A DNA stretch of 64,000 bases from NCBI GenBank assembly GCA_963724735.1, contig CAVRVX010000009.1, forward strand, positions 62,001 to 126,000. The letters are read 5' to 3'. A model generated the notes under the pieces. The model made no database searches. It was not told the origin of the DNA and saw nothing but the letters and a program-made list of their open reading frames with translations. Position numbers and translations under genes: made by a program. The DNA is from Rhodoplanes sp963724735. GTDB taxonomy: Bacteria; Pseudomonadota; Alphaproteobacteria; Rhizobiales; Xanthobacteraceae. Positions 34,389-41,659 of the stretch are shown one piece after another. The stretch's first letter is position 1, and each line of letters opens with the position of its first letter.

Positions 34389-35518
34389 TGCTGCGCGAGC
34401 TTCTCGACGAGAAACGCGCGAACCTCGGCGGCATCGATGTCGGGGGCGATGAATGCCTGCCCGATGCCGCGCGCCAATATGAATGTAAGGCGGCCGCGCC
34501 TGACTTTCTTGTCCTGCGCCATCAATTCCATCAGCCGGTCTGCATCGGGATGGTCGCCCGGCATGTCGGAGAGGCGGGTCGGCAGCCCAACCTGCTGGAG
34601 GTGACGCGCCATGCGGTCGGCTTCCGCCGGTGGCAGCAAGCCGAGCCGCGCCGAAAACTGGAAGGCGAGCGCCATGCCAAGCGCAACAGCCTCACCGTGC
34701 AGAAGTCGGGCTGAAAACCCGGCCAACGCTTCGAGCGCATGGCCGAAGGTATGGCCGAGATTGAGCAGGGCGCGCTCGCCGGCTTCACGTTCGTCGCGGG
34801 CGACAATGTCCGCCTTCATCCGGCAGCTCGTGGCGATGGCGTGCTCGCGGCCCGGCCCCCCCGCGAATACGTCCGCGGCGTTCGCTTCGAGCCACGCGAA
34901 GAAGGCTGCATCGCCGAGAAGGCCGTATTTCGCCACTTCGGCGTAGCCCGCGCGGAACTCGCGCGCGGGCAGCGTGTCGAGCAACGCGGTGTCGGCGACC
35001 ACCAGGATCGGCTGATGGAACACGCCGATTAAGTTCTTGCCCAGCCGCGAATTGATCGCGGTCTTGCCGCCCACCGAGGAATCAACCTGCGCGAGCAAGG
35101 TGGTCGGAATCTGGATATAGTCGATGCCGCGCCGCACGACCGCGGCGGCGAAGCCGGCGAGATCGCCGATCACGCCGCCTCCGAGCGCGACAATGACATC
35201 GCCGCGCTCGATCTTGGCTTCCAGCAGGTCGTCGCAGACCTGCTCAAACACCGAGAAACACTTCGTGCCTTCGCCCGCGGCGACGACGATGCTCTTCGTT
35301 GCAATGCCGGCGCCTTCGAGCGCCGCGCTGATCTTCGAAAGATGCAGGCTGGCGACCGTCGCATCGCTGACGATGGCGGCTTTGGCTCCCGGTTTGAGCG
35401 CCGCAATCCTCGCGCCGAGCGAGGCCGCGAGATCGCGCCCAATGAAGATGTCATAGGCGCGCTCGCCAAGGGCGACCTCGACGCGGATCGGGTCGCGCGG
35501 TCGCGGGGGCGCGGTCAT
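34382..35518 (-). CDS. aroB: 3-dehydroquinate synthase
   Basis: This is the second step of the shikimate pathway, converting DAHP to 3-dehydroquinate with NAD and a divalent metal. The 378-residue sequence has the NAD-binding VIVALGGGVIGDLAGFAAAV, the conserved TTLLAQVDSSVGGKTAINS and NLIGVFHQP, and metal-ligand motifs RAGYAEVAKYG and LLNLGHTFGHALE. Its start overlaps the aroK stop in ATGA, so the two genes are translationally coupled. Confidence 0.96.
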   Translation of the reverse strand: MTAPPRPRDPIRVEVALGERAYDIFIGRDLAASLGARIAALKPGAKAAIVSDATVASLHLSKISAALEGAGIATKSIVVAAGEGTKCFSVFEQVCDDLLEAKIERGDVIVALGGGVIGDLAGFAAAVVRRGIDYIQIPTTLLAQVDSSVGGKTAINSRLGKNLIGVFHQPILVVADTALLDTLPAREFRAGYAEVAKYGLLGDAAFFAWLEANAADVFAGGPGREHAIATSCRMKADIVARDEREAGERALLNLGHTFGHALEALAGFSARLLHGEAVALGMALAFQFSARLGLLPPAEADRMARHLQQVGLPTRLSDMPGDHPDADRLMELMAQDKKVRRGRLTFILARGIGQAFIAPDIDAAEVRAFLVEKLAQQC

Positions 35519-36132
35519 GGGGCTGACTCCTGGATGGCGGGAGCGACGAGGCCGAGCCTCGCCGCAACGGCGTCGATGATCTCGTCGACGATGACCTCAT
35601 GCGGAACGTCGCGGGAATGAACGGTCACGTCCGCCTCGGCATAGACGGGATAGCGTTCCTCGATCAGCCGCTTCAGCGTCGCCTCGGGGTCGGCGGTCTG
35701 GAGCAGGGGCCGGTCTGAGCGCCGCTTGATGCGGCGCAGGAGAACTTCGTGCTCGGCCTTGAGCCAGACCGATATGCCTTTGGCGCCGATGAGGGCGCGC
35801 GTGCCGGGATTCATGAAGGCGCCGCCGCCCGTCGCCAACACCTGCCGGCCTTGCTCGAGCAGGCGGGCGATCACGCGGGCTTCGCCGGACCGGAAATAAT
35901 CCTCGCCATGGTGGTCGAAGATATCGGTGATCGGCATGCCGGCCGCGAGCTCGATCTCCGCGTCGGCGTCGACAAAGGCGAGGCTGAGCTTTTTCGCGAG
36001 TCGCCGGCCGATTGAAGACTTGCCCGCACCCATCATGCCGACAAGCACGATCGAGCGCGATCCGAGCGCTGCGGCAAGGGCCATGGCGACGGGCGGGAAT
36101 TCGATCGGTTTGCGCAAGGGCTGGTCGGGCAT
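35515..36132 (-). CDS. aroK: Shikimate kinase
   Basis: The enzyme phosphorylates shikimate at O3 using ATP. In the 205-residue sequence the P-loop is VLVGMMGAGKSSIGRRLAKK, followed by the shikimate-binding DADAEIE, EDYFRSGEARVIARL and the conserved VLATGGGAFM. The lid region is RRSDRPLL. It is first in the aroK-aroB-CNNM operon. An upstream palindrome-free 185-bp region is shared with the divergent CpxP-like gene. Confidence 0.95.
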   Translation of the reverse strand: MPDQPLRKPIEFPPVAMALAAALGSRSIVLVGMMGAGKSSIGRRLAKKLSLAFVDADAEIELAAGMPITDIFDHHGEDYFRSGEARVIARLLEQGRQVLATGGGAFMNPGTRALIGAKGISVWLKAEHEVLLRRIKRRSDRPLLQTADPEATLKRLIEERYPVYAEADVTVHSRDVPHEVIVDEIIDAVAARLGLVAPAIQESAP

Positions 36133-36221
36133 GCGGGTCGGCCAGGGATCCTTTCGTGGCGCAGCATAACACCGATTGCCGCGCGCGCGAGCGCCGGCGC
36201 CCGGAGCGGGGTCATGTGCGT

Positions 36222-36238
36222 CTTTACAAAACTTTACA
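36222..36238 (+). promoter_or_regulatory. Tandem CTTTACA repeats, candidate response-regulator box
   Basis: CTTTACA occurs at 36222-36228 and again at 36232-36238, exactly 10 bp apart on the same face of the helix. Such direct repeats are the usual binding pattern of OmpR-family regulators. They lie 80 bp upstream of the CpxP-like gene that precedes an OmpR-type regulator and kinase. Confidence 0.45.
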
Positions 36239-36317
36239 TGCGCGAGAAGCCCCTGAAACGGCGGTCTCCTAGATTGGCGGTGTGTTCAGCCGCATCACAG
36301 GTTCAAAGGAGACAACC

Positions 36318-36911
36318 ATGAGCGATCGAATCCCAGCCTCACCCAACACCCCGTCCGACGGGACGCGGCGGGGTCGGCTTGCGACCTTTGCCATACTCGC
36401 CGCGCTCGGCCTCTCCCTCGTCGGCATCGGCACGTTTGTCACGAATTCGTTCAGCCAGGGGTTTGGACCGCCCTTCGGAGGGTCCGGTTTCGCGCACGGT
36501 CCCGGTTTCTGGCGCCACGGGCCATTCGGTCCGGGCGGGTTCGATCCGGCCCGCGCCGAGGAGCGGGCCGACCGGATGATCCGGCATATTTCGGTCGAAG
36601 TCGACGCGACCGCGGACCAGCAGGAGAAGCTGCGCGGGATCGTCAAGAATGCGGTCAAGGATATGTTGCCGTTGCGTGAAAAAATGTTCGCCACGCGGCA
36701 GCAGGCGCGCGATCTGCTGCTCGGCCAGACCGTGGACCGCGCGGCGATCGAGAAATTGCGTGCGGACCGGATTGCCGTCGCCGACGCGCTGAGCAAGCGG
36801 TTCACCCAAGCGCTCGCCGACGCCGCCGAGGTGCTGACGCCCGAGCAGCGCCACAAGCTGGAAGACCTGTTGCCGCCGGCAGGCGGTTGGCGCGGCTGGT
36901 CGCGCGGCTAA
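36318..36911 (+). CDS. CpxP/Spy-like periplasmic stress sensor protein
   Basis: AAAGGAG precedes ATG 36318. The 197-residue protein has one N-terminal membrane or signal segment (LATFAILAALGLSLVGIGTF), a Gly/Pro/Phe-rich linker and a helical LTXXQ-like domain (ATADQQEKLRGIVKNAVKDM; LTPEQRHKLEDLL). Such periplasmic heavy-metal-sensor or chaperone-like proteins modulate the adjacent sensor kinase. The response regulator starts 9 bp after its stop, so the three genes form an operon, probably autoregulated through the CTTTACA repeats upstream. Confidence 0.8.
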   Translation: MSDRIPASPNTPSDGTRRGRLATFAILAALGLSLVGIGTFVTNSFSQGFGPPFGGSGFAHGPGFWRHGPFGPGGFDPARAEERADRMIRHISVEVDATADQQEKLRGIVKNAVKDMLPLREKMFATRQQARDLLLGQTVDRAAIEKLRADRIAVADALSKRFTQALADAAEVLTPEQRHKLEDLLPPAGGWRGWSRG

Positions 36912-36920
36912 TATGGCGCC

Positions 36921-37610
36921 GTGACCGAACGCATTCTCCTCGTCGAAGACGATGCCCGGCTTGCCGAGATGGTGAAGAACTATCTCGGCGAGTCCGGTTT
37001 TTCCGTCACCATCGCGCCGACCGGCCGGGCCGGCCTTTCCCTGCACGATCGTGAGGAATTCGACGCGCTGATCCTCGACCTGATGCTGCCCGACATGGAC
37101 GGGCTGGAAGTCTGCCGCAAGATCCGCGCTGGCGCGCAGACGCCGATCCTGATGCTGACTGCGCGCGGGGACGCGATGGATCGCGTGGTCGGACTCGAGA
37201 TCGGCGCGGACGATTACGTCCCGAAGCCGTTCGAGCCACGGGAGCTTCTGGCGCGCCTGCGGGCGATCCTGCGACGCGCGAAAGGGGGCGACGCACGGTC
37301 CGAACTCCTGCGTTTCGGCCGGCTCGAAATCGATGTCGGCGCACGGCAGGTTCGGCTCGACGGCGAACTCCGCAGCGTCACCGGCCACCAGTTCGATCTA
37401 CTGCTTGTGCTTGCCCGCCATGCCGGGCGTGTCATGTCGCGCGAGGCGATCATGGACCTTTTGAAGAACGAGCGGCTCGAGGCGTTCGATCGTTCGATCG
37501 ACGTGCATATCTCGCGCATCCGCGCCGCCATCGAGGACGATCCGAAAAAGCCGCGCCGGGTGATCACCGTGCGCGGCGCCGGCTATGTCTTCGCCAAGGC
37601 GCAGGACTGA
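36921..37610 (+). CDS. OmpR-family response regulator
   Basis: GTG start; 229 residues. The receiver domain has acidic EDD at 9-11, the phospho-acceptor Asp53 in LILDLMLPDMDGLEVC and the switch Lys in DDYVPKPFEPRELL. The C-terminal winged helix contains VTGHQFDLLLVLARHAGRVM and SIDVHISRIRAAIEDDPKKP. It is paired with the membrane kinase 23 bp downstream and preceded by the CpxP-like gene, suggesting an envelope- or metal-stress circuit. The stimulus is not evident. Confidence 0.93.
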   Translation: MTERILLVEDDARLAEMVKNYLGESGFSVTIAPTGRAGLSLHDREEFDALILDLMLPDMDGLEVCRKIRAGAQTPILMLTARGDAMDRVVGLEIGADDYVPKPFEPRELLARLRAILRRAKGGDARSELLRFGRLEIDVGARQVRLDGELRSVTGHQFDLLLVLARHAGRVMSREAIMDLLKNERLEAFDRSIDVHISRIRAAIEDDPKKPRRVITVRGAGYVFAKAQD

Positions 37611-37633
37611 GGTTTGGGTGGAGCGAAGCGCGT

Positions 37634-38881
37634 ATGCGGCATCTCTACCAGAAGATCTATCTGACGATCGTCGCAACGCTTCTGCTCGTCGTGCTGATCG
37701 CCGGCGCACTGTGGCGGCTCGGGTCGCCCGGTTCGCCGTTCAGCCAGGTGCTGGAAGTGGCCGGCGAACTTGCAGGCGCGGCGCTTCCGCCCGCCGACGC
37801 GCCGCAGGCCGTGCAGCAGCGGGCGCTCGATCGCCTGGCGCAGCACGTCAATGCCGACCTCGCGCTGTTCGACGCTGCGTTGCAGCCGATCGCCTTTACT
37901 GGACGTCCGTTGCCGCCTCCCTCGCGCGTCAATGACAGCGGCTGGATGCGTGGTCCCGGAGGCCCGGCCTGGAGCTTCAGGCTCCCCGATATGCGCTGGT
38001 TGGTGATTCGTGCGCCACGACGCCACCGCAATCCTGCGGTCGGGCTCATTCTCTTCCTCGGCGTCATCGCGTTCGCCGTTGCGGTGTGCGCGTTTCCGGT
38101 GGTGCGCGGGCTGACGCGCCGGCTGGAGACGCTCCAGACCGGAGTGGAAACGCTCGGCGCCGGCAATCTGTCTACCCGGGTCAAGGTCGAAGGCCGCGAC
38201 GAGGTGGCCCGGCTGGCCGAAAGCTTCAACCGCGCGGCCAGCCGCATCGAACAGCTTGTGACCGCCCATCGGATGCTGCTCGCGAACGCCTCGCACGAGT
38301 TGCGCACGCCGCTGTCGCGCATCCGGCTCGGGATCGAGTTGATGGGAGAAAAGGCCGATCTGACATATGCCGCCGACCTGAAGCGCGACATCGCCGAGCT
38401 CGACGGTCTGATCGACGAGATCTTGCTGGCAAGCCGGATCGACGCCATCGGTGCGCTGCAGACGAGCGAAGAGGTCGACCTGCTGGCGCTCGCCGCCGAG
38501 GAATGCGCCCGCTATGATTGCGAACTTCAGGGGGAGCAGGCCGCCGTCCGCGGCGATCCCCGGCTATTGCGCCACATGATTCGCAATCTTCTCGAAAACG
38601 CCGAGCGCCACGGCAAGCCGCCGGTGAAGATCGACCTGCGCCGCGACGGCAACCAGATCGTGCTCGATGTGACCGATGCCGGGCCCGGCGTGCCACCTGC
38701 GCAGCGCGAGCACGTATTTGCGCCGTTCTATCGGCTGGCCGGCGATCAGAAAGGGGCGGGGCTCGGCCTGTCCCTGGTGCGCCAGATCGCGCGGCTGCAC
38801 GGCGGGGACGCGGTTATCGGCGCAAGGCCGGACGCGCCAAGCTGCTTTACGGTCACGCTGCCGCTCGGCCGCGCGGCTTAG
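37634..38881 (+). CDS. Membrane sensor histidine kinase
   Basis: The 415-residue protein has a membrane helix near residues 8-27, a periplasmic domain of about 110 residues and a second helix (LILFLGVIAFAVAVCAFPVV). HAMP (RRLETLQTGVETLGAGNLST) follows, then the H-box LLANASHELRTPLSRIRLGI. The N-box is RNLLENAERHG, and the G-boxes are DVTDAGPGVPPAQ and GAGLGLSLVRQIARLHGG. It is the cognate kinase of the preceding OmpR-family regulator. All catalytic motifs are intact. Confidence 0.93.
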   Translation: MRHLYQKIYLTIVATLLLVVLIAGALWRLGSPGSPFSQVLEVAGELAGAALPPADAPQAVQQRALDRLAQHVNADLALFDAALQPIAFTGRPLPPPSRVNDSGWMRGPGGPAWSFRLPDMRWLVIRAPRRHRNPAVGLILFLGVIAFAVAVCAFPVVRGLTRRLETLQTGVETLGAGNLSTRVKVEGRDEVARLAESFNRAASRIEQLVTAHRMLLANASHELRTPLSRIRLGIELMGEKADLTYAADLKRDIAELDGLIDEILLASRIDAIGALQTSEEVDLLALAAEECARYDCELQGEQAAVRGDPRLLRHMIRNLLENAERHGKPPVKIDLRRDGNQIVLDVTDAGPGVPPAQREHVFAPFYRLAGDQKGAGLGLSLVRQIARLHGGDAVIGARPDAPSCFTVTLPLGRAA

Positions 38882-38979
38882 GCGTTCTTCAACGGAACGT
38901 CCGGAGTCCCCTTGCCATTGCGCCGTCGACATGATCGTAGTCGCGTCAGTCGGAACCGGCGCGCGGCCTGAAGAGGACC

Positions 38980-39129
38980 ATGCCAAGCCTATTTCGCCTT
39001 CTCACGATCCTCGCCATCATCGCAGGCCTCAGCTATGCGGGGATGGTCGCGCTCGTCACTCTGGTCGACCTCAAGCCGCGCGAGATCACCGTGACGGTTC
39101 CCCAGGACAAATTCGTGAAGCAACGCTGA
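38980..39129 (+). CDS. Small membrane protein preceding xerD
   Basis: ATG 38980 with GAAGAGGA upstream opens a 49-residue frame: one membrane helix (LLTILAIIAGLSYAGMVALV) and a short tail LKPREITVTVPQDKF. Small proteins with this pattern commonly precede xerD in Hyphomicrobiales. It lies 10 bases before xerD and is probably co-transcribed. Function unknown. Confidence 0.65.
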   Translation: MPSLFRLLTILAIIAGLSYAGMVALVTLVDLKPREITVTVPQDKFVKQR

Positions 39130-39139
39130 ACAAACGCGC

Positions 39140-40102
39140 ATGACGGGGCCGGCGATCTCGGCGGACAAATCGATCGAGCTTTTTCTCGACATGCTTGCGG
39201 CCGAGCGCGGCGCCGGCGCCAACACGCTCGCCGCCTACACGCGCGATCTGCTCGACCTGTCTGGCTTCCTCAAATGGAACGGCGGCGCGATCGCGACGGC
39301 GCAGACAGACGATCTGCGCGCCTACCTCGCCCGGCTCGCCGAGCGCGGCTACAAGAGCACGTCGGTCGCGCGCCGGCTCTCGGCGATCCGCCAGCTCTAT
39401 CGCTTCCTCTATGCGGAAGGCCACCGCGCAGACAATCCCGCCGCCGCCCTCGAAGGGCCGAAGCGCGGGCGCGCTTTGCCGAAGGTCCTGTCCATCGCCG
39501 ACGTTGACCGGCTGCTCGCGACGGCGCGCGACGGCGCAGCGAAGCCAGCCAATTCGCCGCTGGAACGGCTGCGCGCGCTGCGGCTGGTCGCGTTGATCGA
39601 GGTGCTCTACGCCACCGGCCTGCGCGTGTCCGAGCTGATCGCGCTGCCCGCCTCGGCGGCCAAACGCGACGAGCGCATGCTTGTCGTGCGCGGCAAGGGC
39701 GGAAAGGAGCGTCTCGTCATCCTCAACGAGGCCGCAAAGAAGGCGATGCGCGACTACAGCGCCGCGCTTGCGGAGCACAGTGAGAAAGGCAGATCGAACA
39801 AGGCGGGCCGCTCGAAATGGCTGTTTCCGTCATTCGGCGGCACCGGGCACATCACGCGCCAGCATGTCGCGCGCGAATTGAAGGGGCTCGCCGCCGCCGC
39901 CGGTCTGCGCACCGACAAAGTAAGCCCACACGTGTTGCGGCACGCCTTTGCGAGCCACCTTCTGCAAAACGGCGCCGACCTGCGCAGCGTGCAGACGTTG
40001 CTCGGTCACGCCGACATTTCCACCACGCAGATCTACACGCATGTGCTGGAGGAGCGGCTGAAATCGCTGGTGCGCGATCTCCACCCGCTGGCGGAGGAGT
40101 GA
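39140..40102 (+). CDS. xerD: Tyrosine recombinase XerD
   Basis: It resolves chromosome dimers at dif with XerC. The 320-residue protein has the SAM-like N-terminal domain (LFLDMLAAERGAGANTLAAY) and a catalytic domain with Arg in ATGLRVSELIAL, Lys in GKGGKERLVIL, HxxR in SPHVLRHAFASHLL, His in LLGHADIST and nucleophile Tyr in QIYTHV. All are intact. The last 37 bases of the gene and flank (40071-40107) are repeated exactly at 40809-40845, after the MntA/HepT pair. Confidence 0.95.
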   Translation: MTGPAISADKSIELFLDMLAAERGAGANTLAAYTRDLLDLSGFLKWNGGAIATAQTDDLRAYLARLAERGYKSTSVARRLSAIRQLYRFLYAEGHRADNPAAALEGPKRGRALPKVLSIADVDRLLATARDGAAKPANSPLERLRALRLVALIEVLYATGLRVSELIALPASAAKRDERMLVVRGKGGKERLVILNEAAKKAMRDYSAALAEHSEKGRSNKAGRSKWLFPSFGGTGHITRQHVARELKGLAAAAGLRTDKVSPHVLRHAFASHLLQNGADLRSVQTLLGHADISTTQIYTHVLEERLKSLVRDLHPLAEE

Positions 40103-40107
40103 CGGCG
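40071..40107 (+). repeat. 37-bp direct repeat, copy 1 (3' end of xerD)
   Basis: It covers the last 10 codons of xerD, its stop and five further bases. A perfect copy is at 40809-40845. Weaker similarity extends upstream (GGAGC-G/A-GCTGAAA at 40051 and 40790), giving about 57 bp in all. Confidence 0.9.
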
Positions 40108-40160
40108 ACCGGCTCAATTCCTGGCTTCGCTGGCGCCGCGAGGTCGGATAGACTGATTTT

Positions 40161-40457
40161 ATGACAAGGCAGGCCGCGATCGAGATTTTACAGCGGAACC
40201 AGGACGCCCTGCGCGCCAGGGGAGTTCGGCATGCTGCGTTGTTCGGTTCGGTCGCGCGGGGAGAAGCGCGCCGAACGAGCGACATTGATGTTCTGATCGA
40301 ACTCGACCCGGCATTGAAGCTCGACCTGTTTGCGTATGCGGGCCTCAAGCGCTTCGTGGCCGAGCTTTTCCAAGGTCCCGTCGATGTCGTGAACAAGGAC
40401 GCGTTGAAAACCCATCTTCGCCGATCGGTGGTGGTCGATGCCATCTACGCGTTCTGA
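40161..40457 (+). CDS. mntA: Minimal nucleotidyltransferase (MntA-type antitoxin)
   Basis: This 98-residue protein is a single MNT-fold nucleotidyltransferase with the GSX10DXD active site (FGSVARGEARRTSDIDVLIE) and a late FQGPVDVVNKDAL strand. In characterised MntA/HepT pairs it AMPylates the HEPN partner and neutralises it. It overlaps the HEPN-type gene by 20 bp. The pair sits between two copies of the xerD 3' end. Confidence 0.85.
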   Translation: MTRQAAIEILQRNQDALRARGVRHAALFGSVARGEARRTSDIDVLIELDPALKLDLFAYAGLKRFVAELFQGPVDVVNKDALKTHLRRSVVVDAIYAF

Positions 40458-40800
40458 ACCGCCGCTGGACGCTCTGACTGACATCCTGCGAAACATTGAT
40501 TTGGCGCGCTCTTTTGTCGACGGTCTCACCTACGCGAACTTTCAACAAGGTATTCGCACCATCTATGCGGCGACGCGCTGTTTAGAGGTCATCTCGGAGG
40601 CGTCACGCAGACTACCGAAAGAAATGAAATTGCGTCACCCCGATATTCCGTGGAGCGATATCGCGGGCGCGGGAAATATCTACCGGCATGATTATGAAGA
40701 CGTGTTGGAAGAGAACATTTGGCGCACGATTCAGGGCGCGTTGGGGCCTTTGCGCGCGGTAGTCGAACATGAGCTGGCGAAATTGAGCAGGAGCAGCTGA
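40438..40800 (+). CDS. hepT: HepT-like DUF86 protein (HEPN toxin-type partner)
   Basis: A 120-residue helical DUF86/HEPN protein with SFVDGLTYANFQQGIRTIYA, ATRCLEVISEASRRLP and the motif GAGNIYRHDYEDV. The canonical HEPN RNase motif is R-x4-H. Here the position five before His is Gly, while H-x-Y is kept, so RNase activity may be altered or lost, although a DUF86 subclass with this GN-x-x-RH-x-Y form is common. The overlapping mntA gene supports a toxin-antitoxin-type module. Confidence 0.83.
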   Translation: MPSTRSEPPLDALTDILRNIDLARSFVDGLTYANFQQGIRTIYAATRCLEVISEASRRLPKEMKLRHPDIPWSDIAGAGNIYRHDYEDVLEENIWRTIQGALGPLRAVVEHELAKLSRSS

Positions 40801-40808
40801 AAGGTTCA

Positions 40809-40845
40809 TGCGCGATCTCCACCCGCTGGCGGAGGAGTGACGGCG
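40809..40845 (+). repeat. 37-bp direct repeat, copy 2
   Basis: This is an exact copy of 40071-40107 placed 738 bp downstream, between the HepT-like stop (40800) and the convergent cytochrome stop (40846). It encodes the last residues of XerD but is detached from the gene. Confidence 0.9.
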
Positions 40846-41301
40846 CTAGCTCTTCAGCGTTTTCAGGAACGAGATCAGTTGCCGCCGGCGCGCCGGGTCC
40901 TCGATCGGCGGCAGCACTTTCAGGGTGCCGGGGATGAAACCGCTCGGCTTGGCGAGGTAGGCGTCGAGGTCCTCCTCGCTCCACACGCCGCCCTTCTTGC
41001 GCAGCGCCATCGAATAGGAGAACCACTCGGAGCGGGCCTTGGGCGCGCCAACGATTCCCCACAGGCTCGGCGCCGAGCGCATCGGACCGTTCTTCTCGAT
41101 GCTGTGGCACACGACACAGTCGTTCGCGGGGCCGGCCCGGCCGGTCGGATCGGCGGTGAAGGCGAAAGTCTCATTGCTGGGACCGAAAGATTTCGCCTGA
41201 ACCTGCGTATCGAATTTGTGCATGGCCTGGACGGCGATAACGGCCACGACGGCGATCGCCGTCAGGGCGCCCGCGCCCAGCGCGACAATTCGACCATTCA
41301 T
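40846..41301 (-). CDS. Membrane-anchored c-type cytochrome
   Basis: The 151-residue protein has an uncleaved-looking N-terminal anchor (IVALGAGALTAIAVVAVIAV) and one haem-binding CVVCH at about residue 62. The distal Met is probably in FIPGTLKVLPPIED or nearby. It would face the periplasm and carry one electron. It diverges from the hydrogenase operon across a 358-bp control region, so a role in passing electrons from hydrogen oxidation is possible but not shown. Confidence 0.85.
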   Translation of the reverse strand: MNGRIVALGAGALTAIAVVAVIAVQAMHKFDTQVQAKSFGPSNETFAFTADPTGRAGPANDCVVCHSIEKNGPMRSAPSLWGIVGAPKARSEWFSYSMALRKKGGVWSEEDLDAYLAKPSGFIPGTLKVLPPIEDPARRRQLISFLKTLKS

Positions 41302-41328
41302 GACGCTCTCCGATGATAGGAAACGCTA

Positions 41329-41432
41329 GAGCATTTTCCGGCGAAGTGGGAACCGGTTCGCCGCAGAAAATGCGACCACTAAAGGATAACGAGAGCGAAT
41401 TCCGATTCCATTGGAACGAAATTCGCTCTCGA
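41329..41432. repeat. Dispersed rhizobial-type palindromic repeat
   Basis: AGAGCATTTTCCGGCGAAGT, then GGGAACCGGTTCGCCG and GAAAATGCG, is a repeat unit common between genes of Rhizobiales. It is followed by a hairpin with a perfect 11-bp stem (GAGAGCGAATT at 41391-41401, AATTCGCTCTC at 41420-41430). A degenerate relative lies at about 23306-23345. It may act as a bidirectional structure in RNA. Confidence 0.65.
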
Positions 41433-41555
41433 CGCGCAAAGTCGGTTCACACCCTCGAACAAACGCGAATTTTCTCTCCGGGGCAGCGTCCGGCAAGCTC
41501 CGAAGCGGCGACGGAATAAGGCTAGTCTATGTAGCAAAAAGTTTAATACGCGCGT

Positions 41556-41569
41556 TTGATCTACCGCAA
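41556..41569 (+). promoter_or_regulatory. FixK2/FNR-type box upstream of the hydrogenase operon
   Basis: TTGATCTACCGCAA fits the FixK2 consensus TTG(A/C)-N6-(T/G)CAA and half of an FNR site. It lies about 90 bp before hybO, consistent with activation from around -40 if transcription starts near 41605. This would couple hydrogenase expression to low oxygen. Confidence 0.5.
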
Positions 41570-41575
41570 GGTGCT

Positions 41576-41610
41576 TGCGTAAATCGCATACTAGCTTTGC
41601 GCAAAACGCA
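41576..41610. promoter_or_regulatory. Two tandem TGCG-N5-CGCA palindromes
   Basis: TGCGTAAATCGCA (41576-41588) and TGCGCAAAACGCA (41598-41610) are matching inverted-repeat operators spaced 22 bp apart, two helical turns. They lie between the FixK2-type box and hybO. The binding regulator is unknown. Confidence 0.5.
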
Positions 41611-41659
41611 TAATCCTGAGGAAACGTCCAAAAAACCCCTGCGTTGTGGAGGGCGAAGA

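Noticed and set aside
41302..41659. An RpoN (-24/-12) promoter for the hydrogenase operon, as in classical hup operons
   Set aside because: No TGGCAC-N5-TTGC-like sequence was found in the upstream region.
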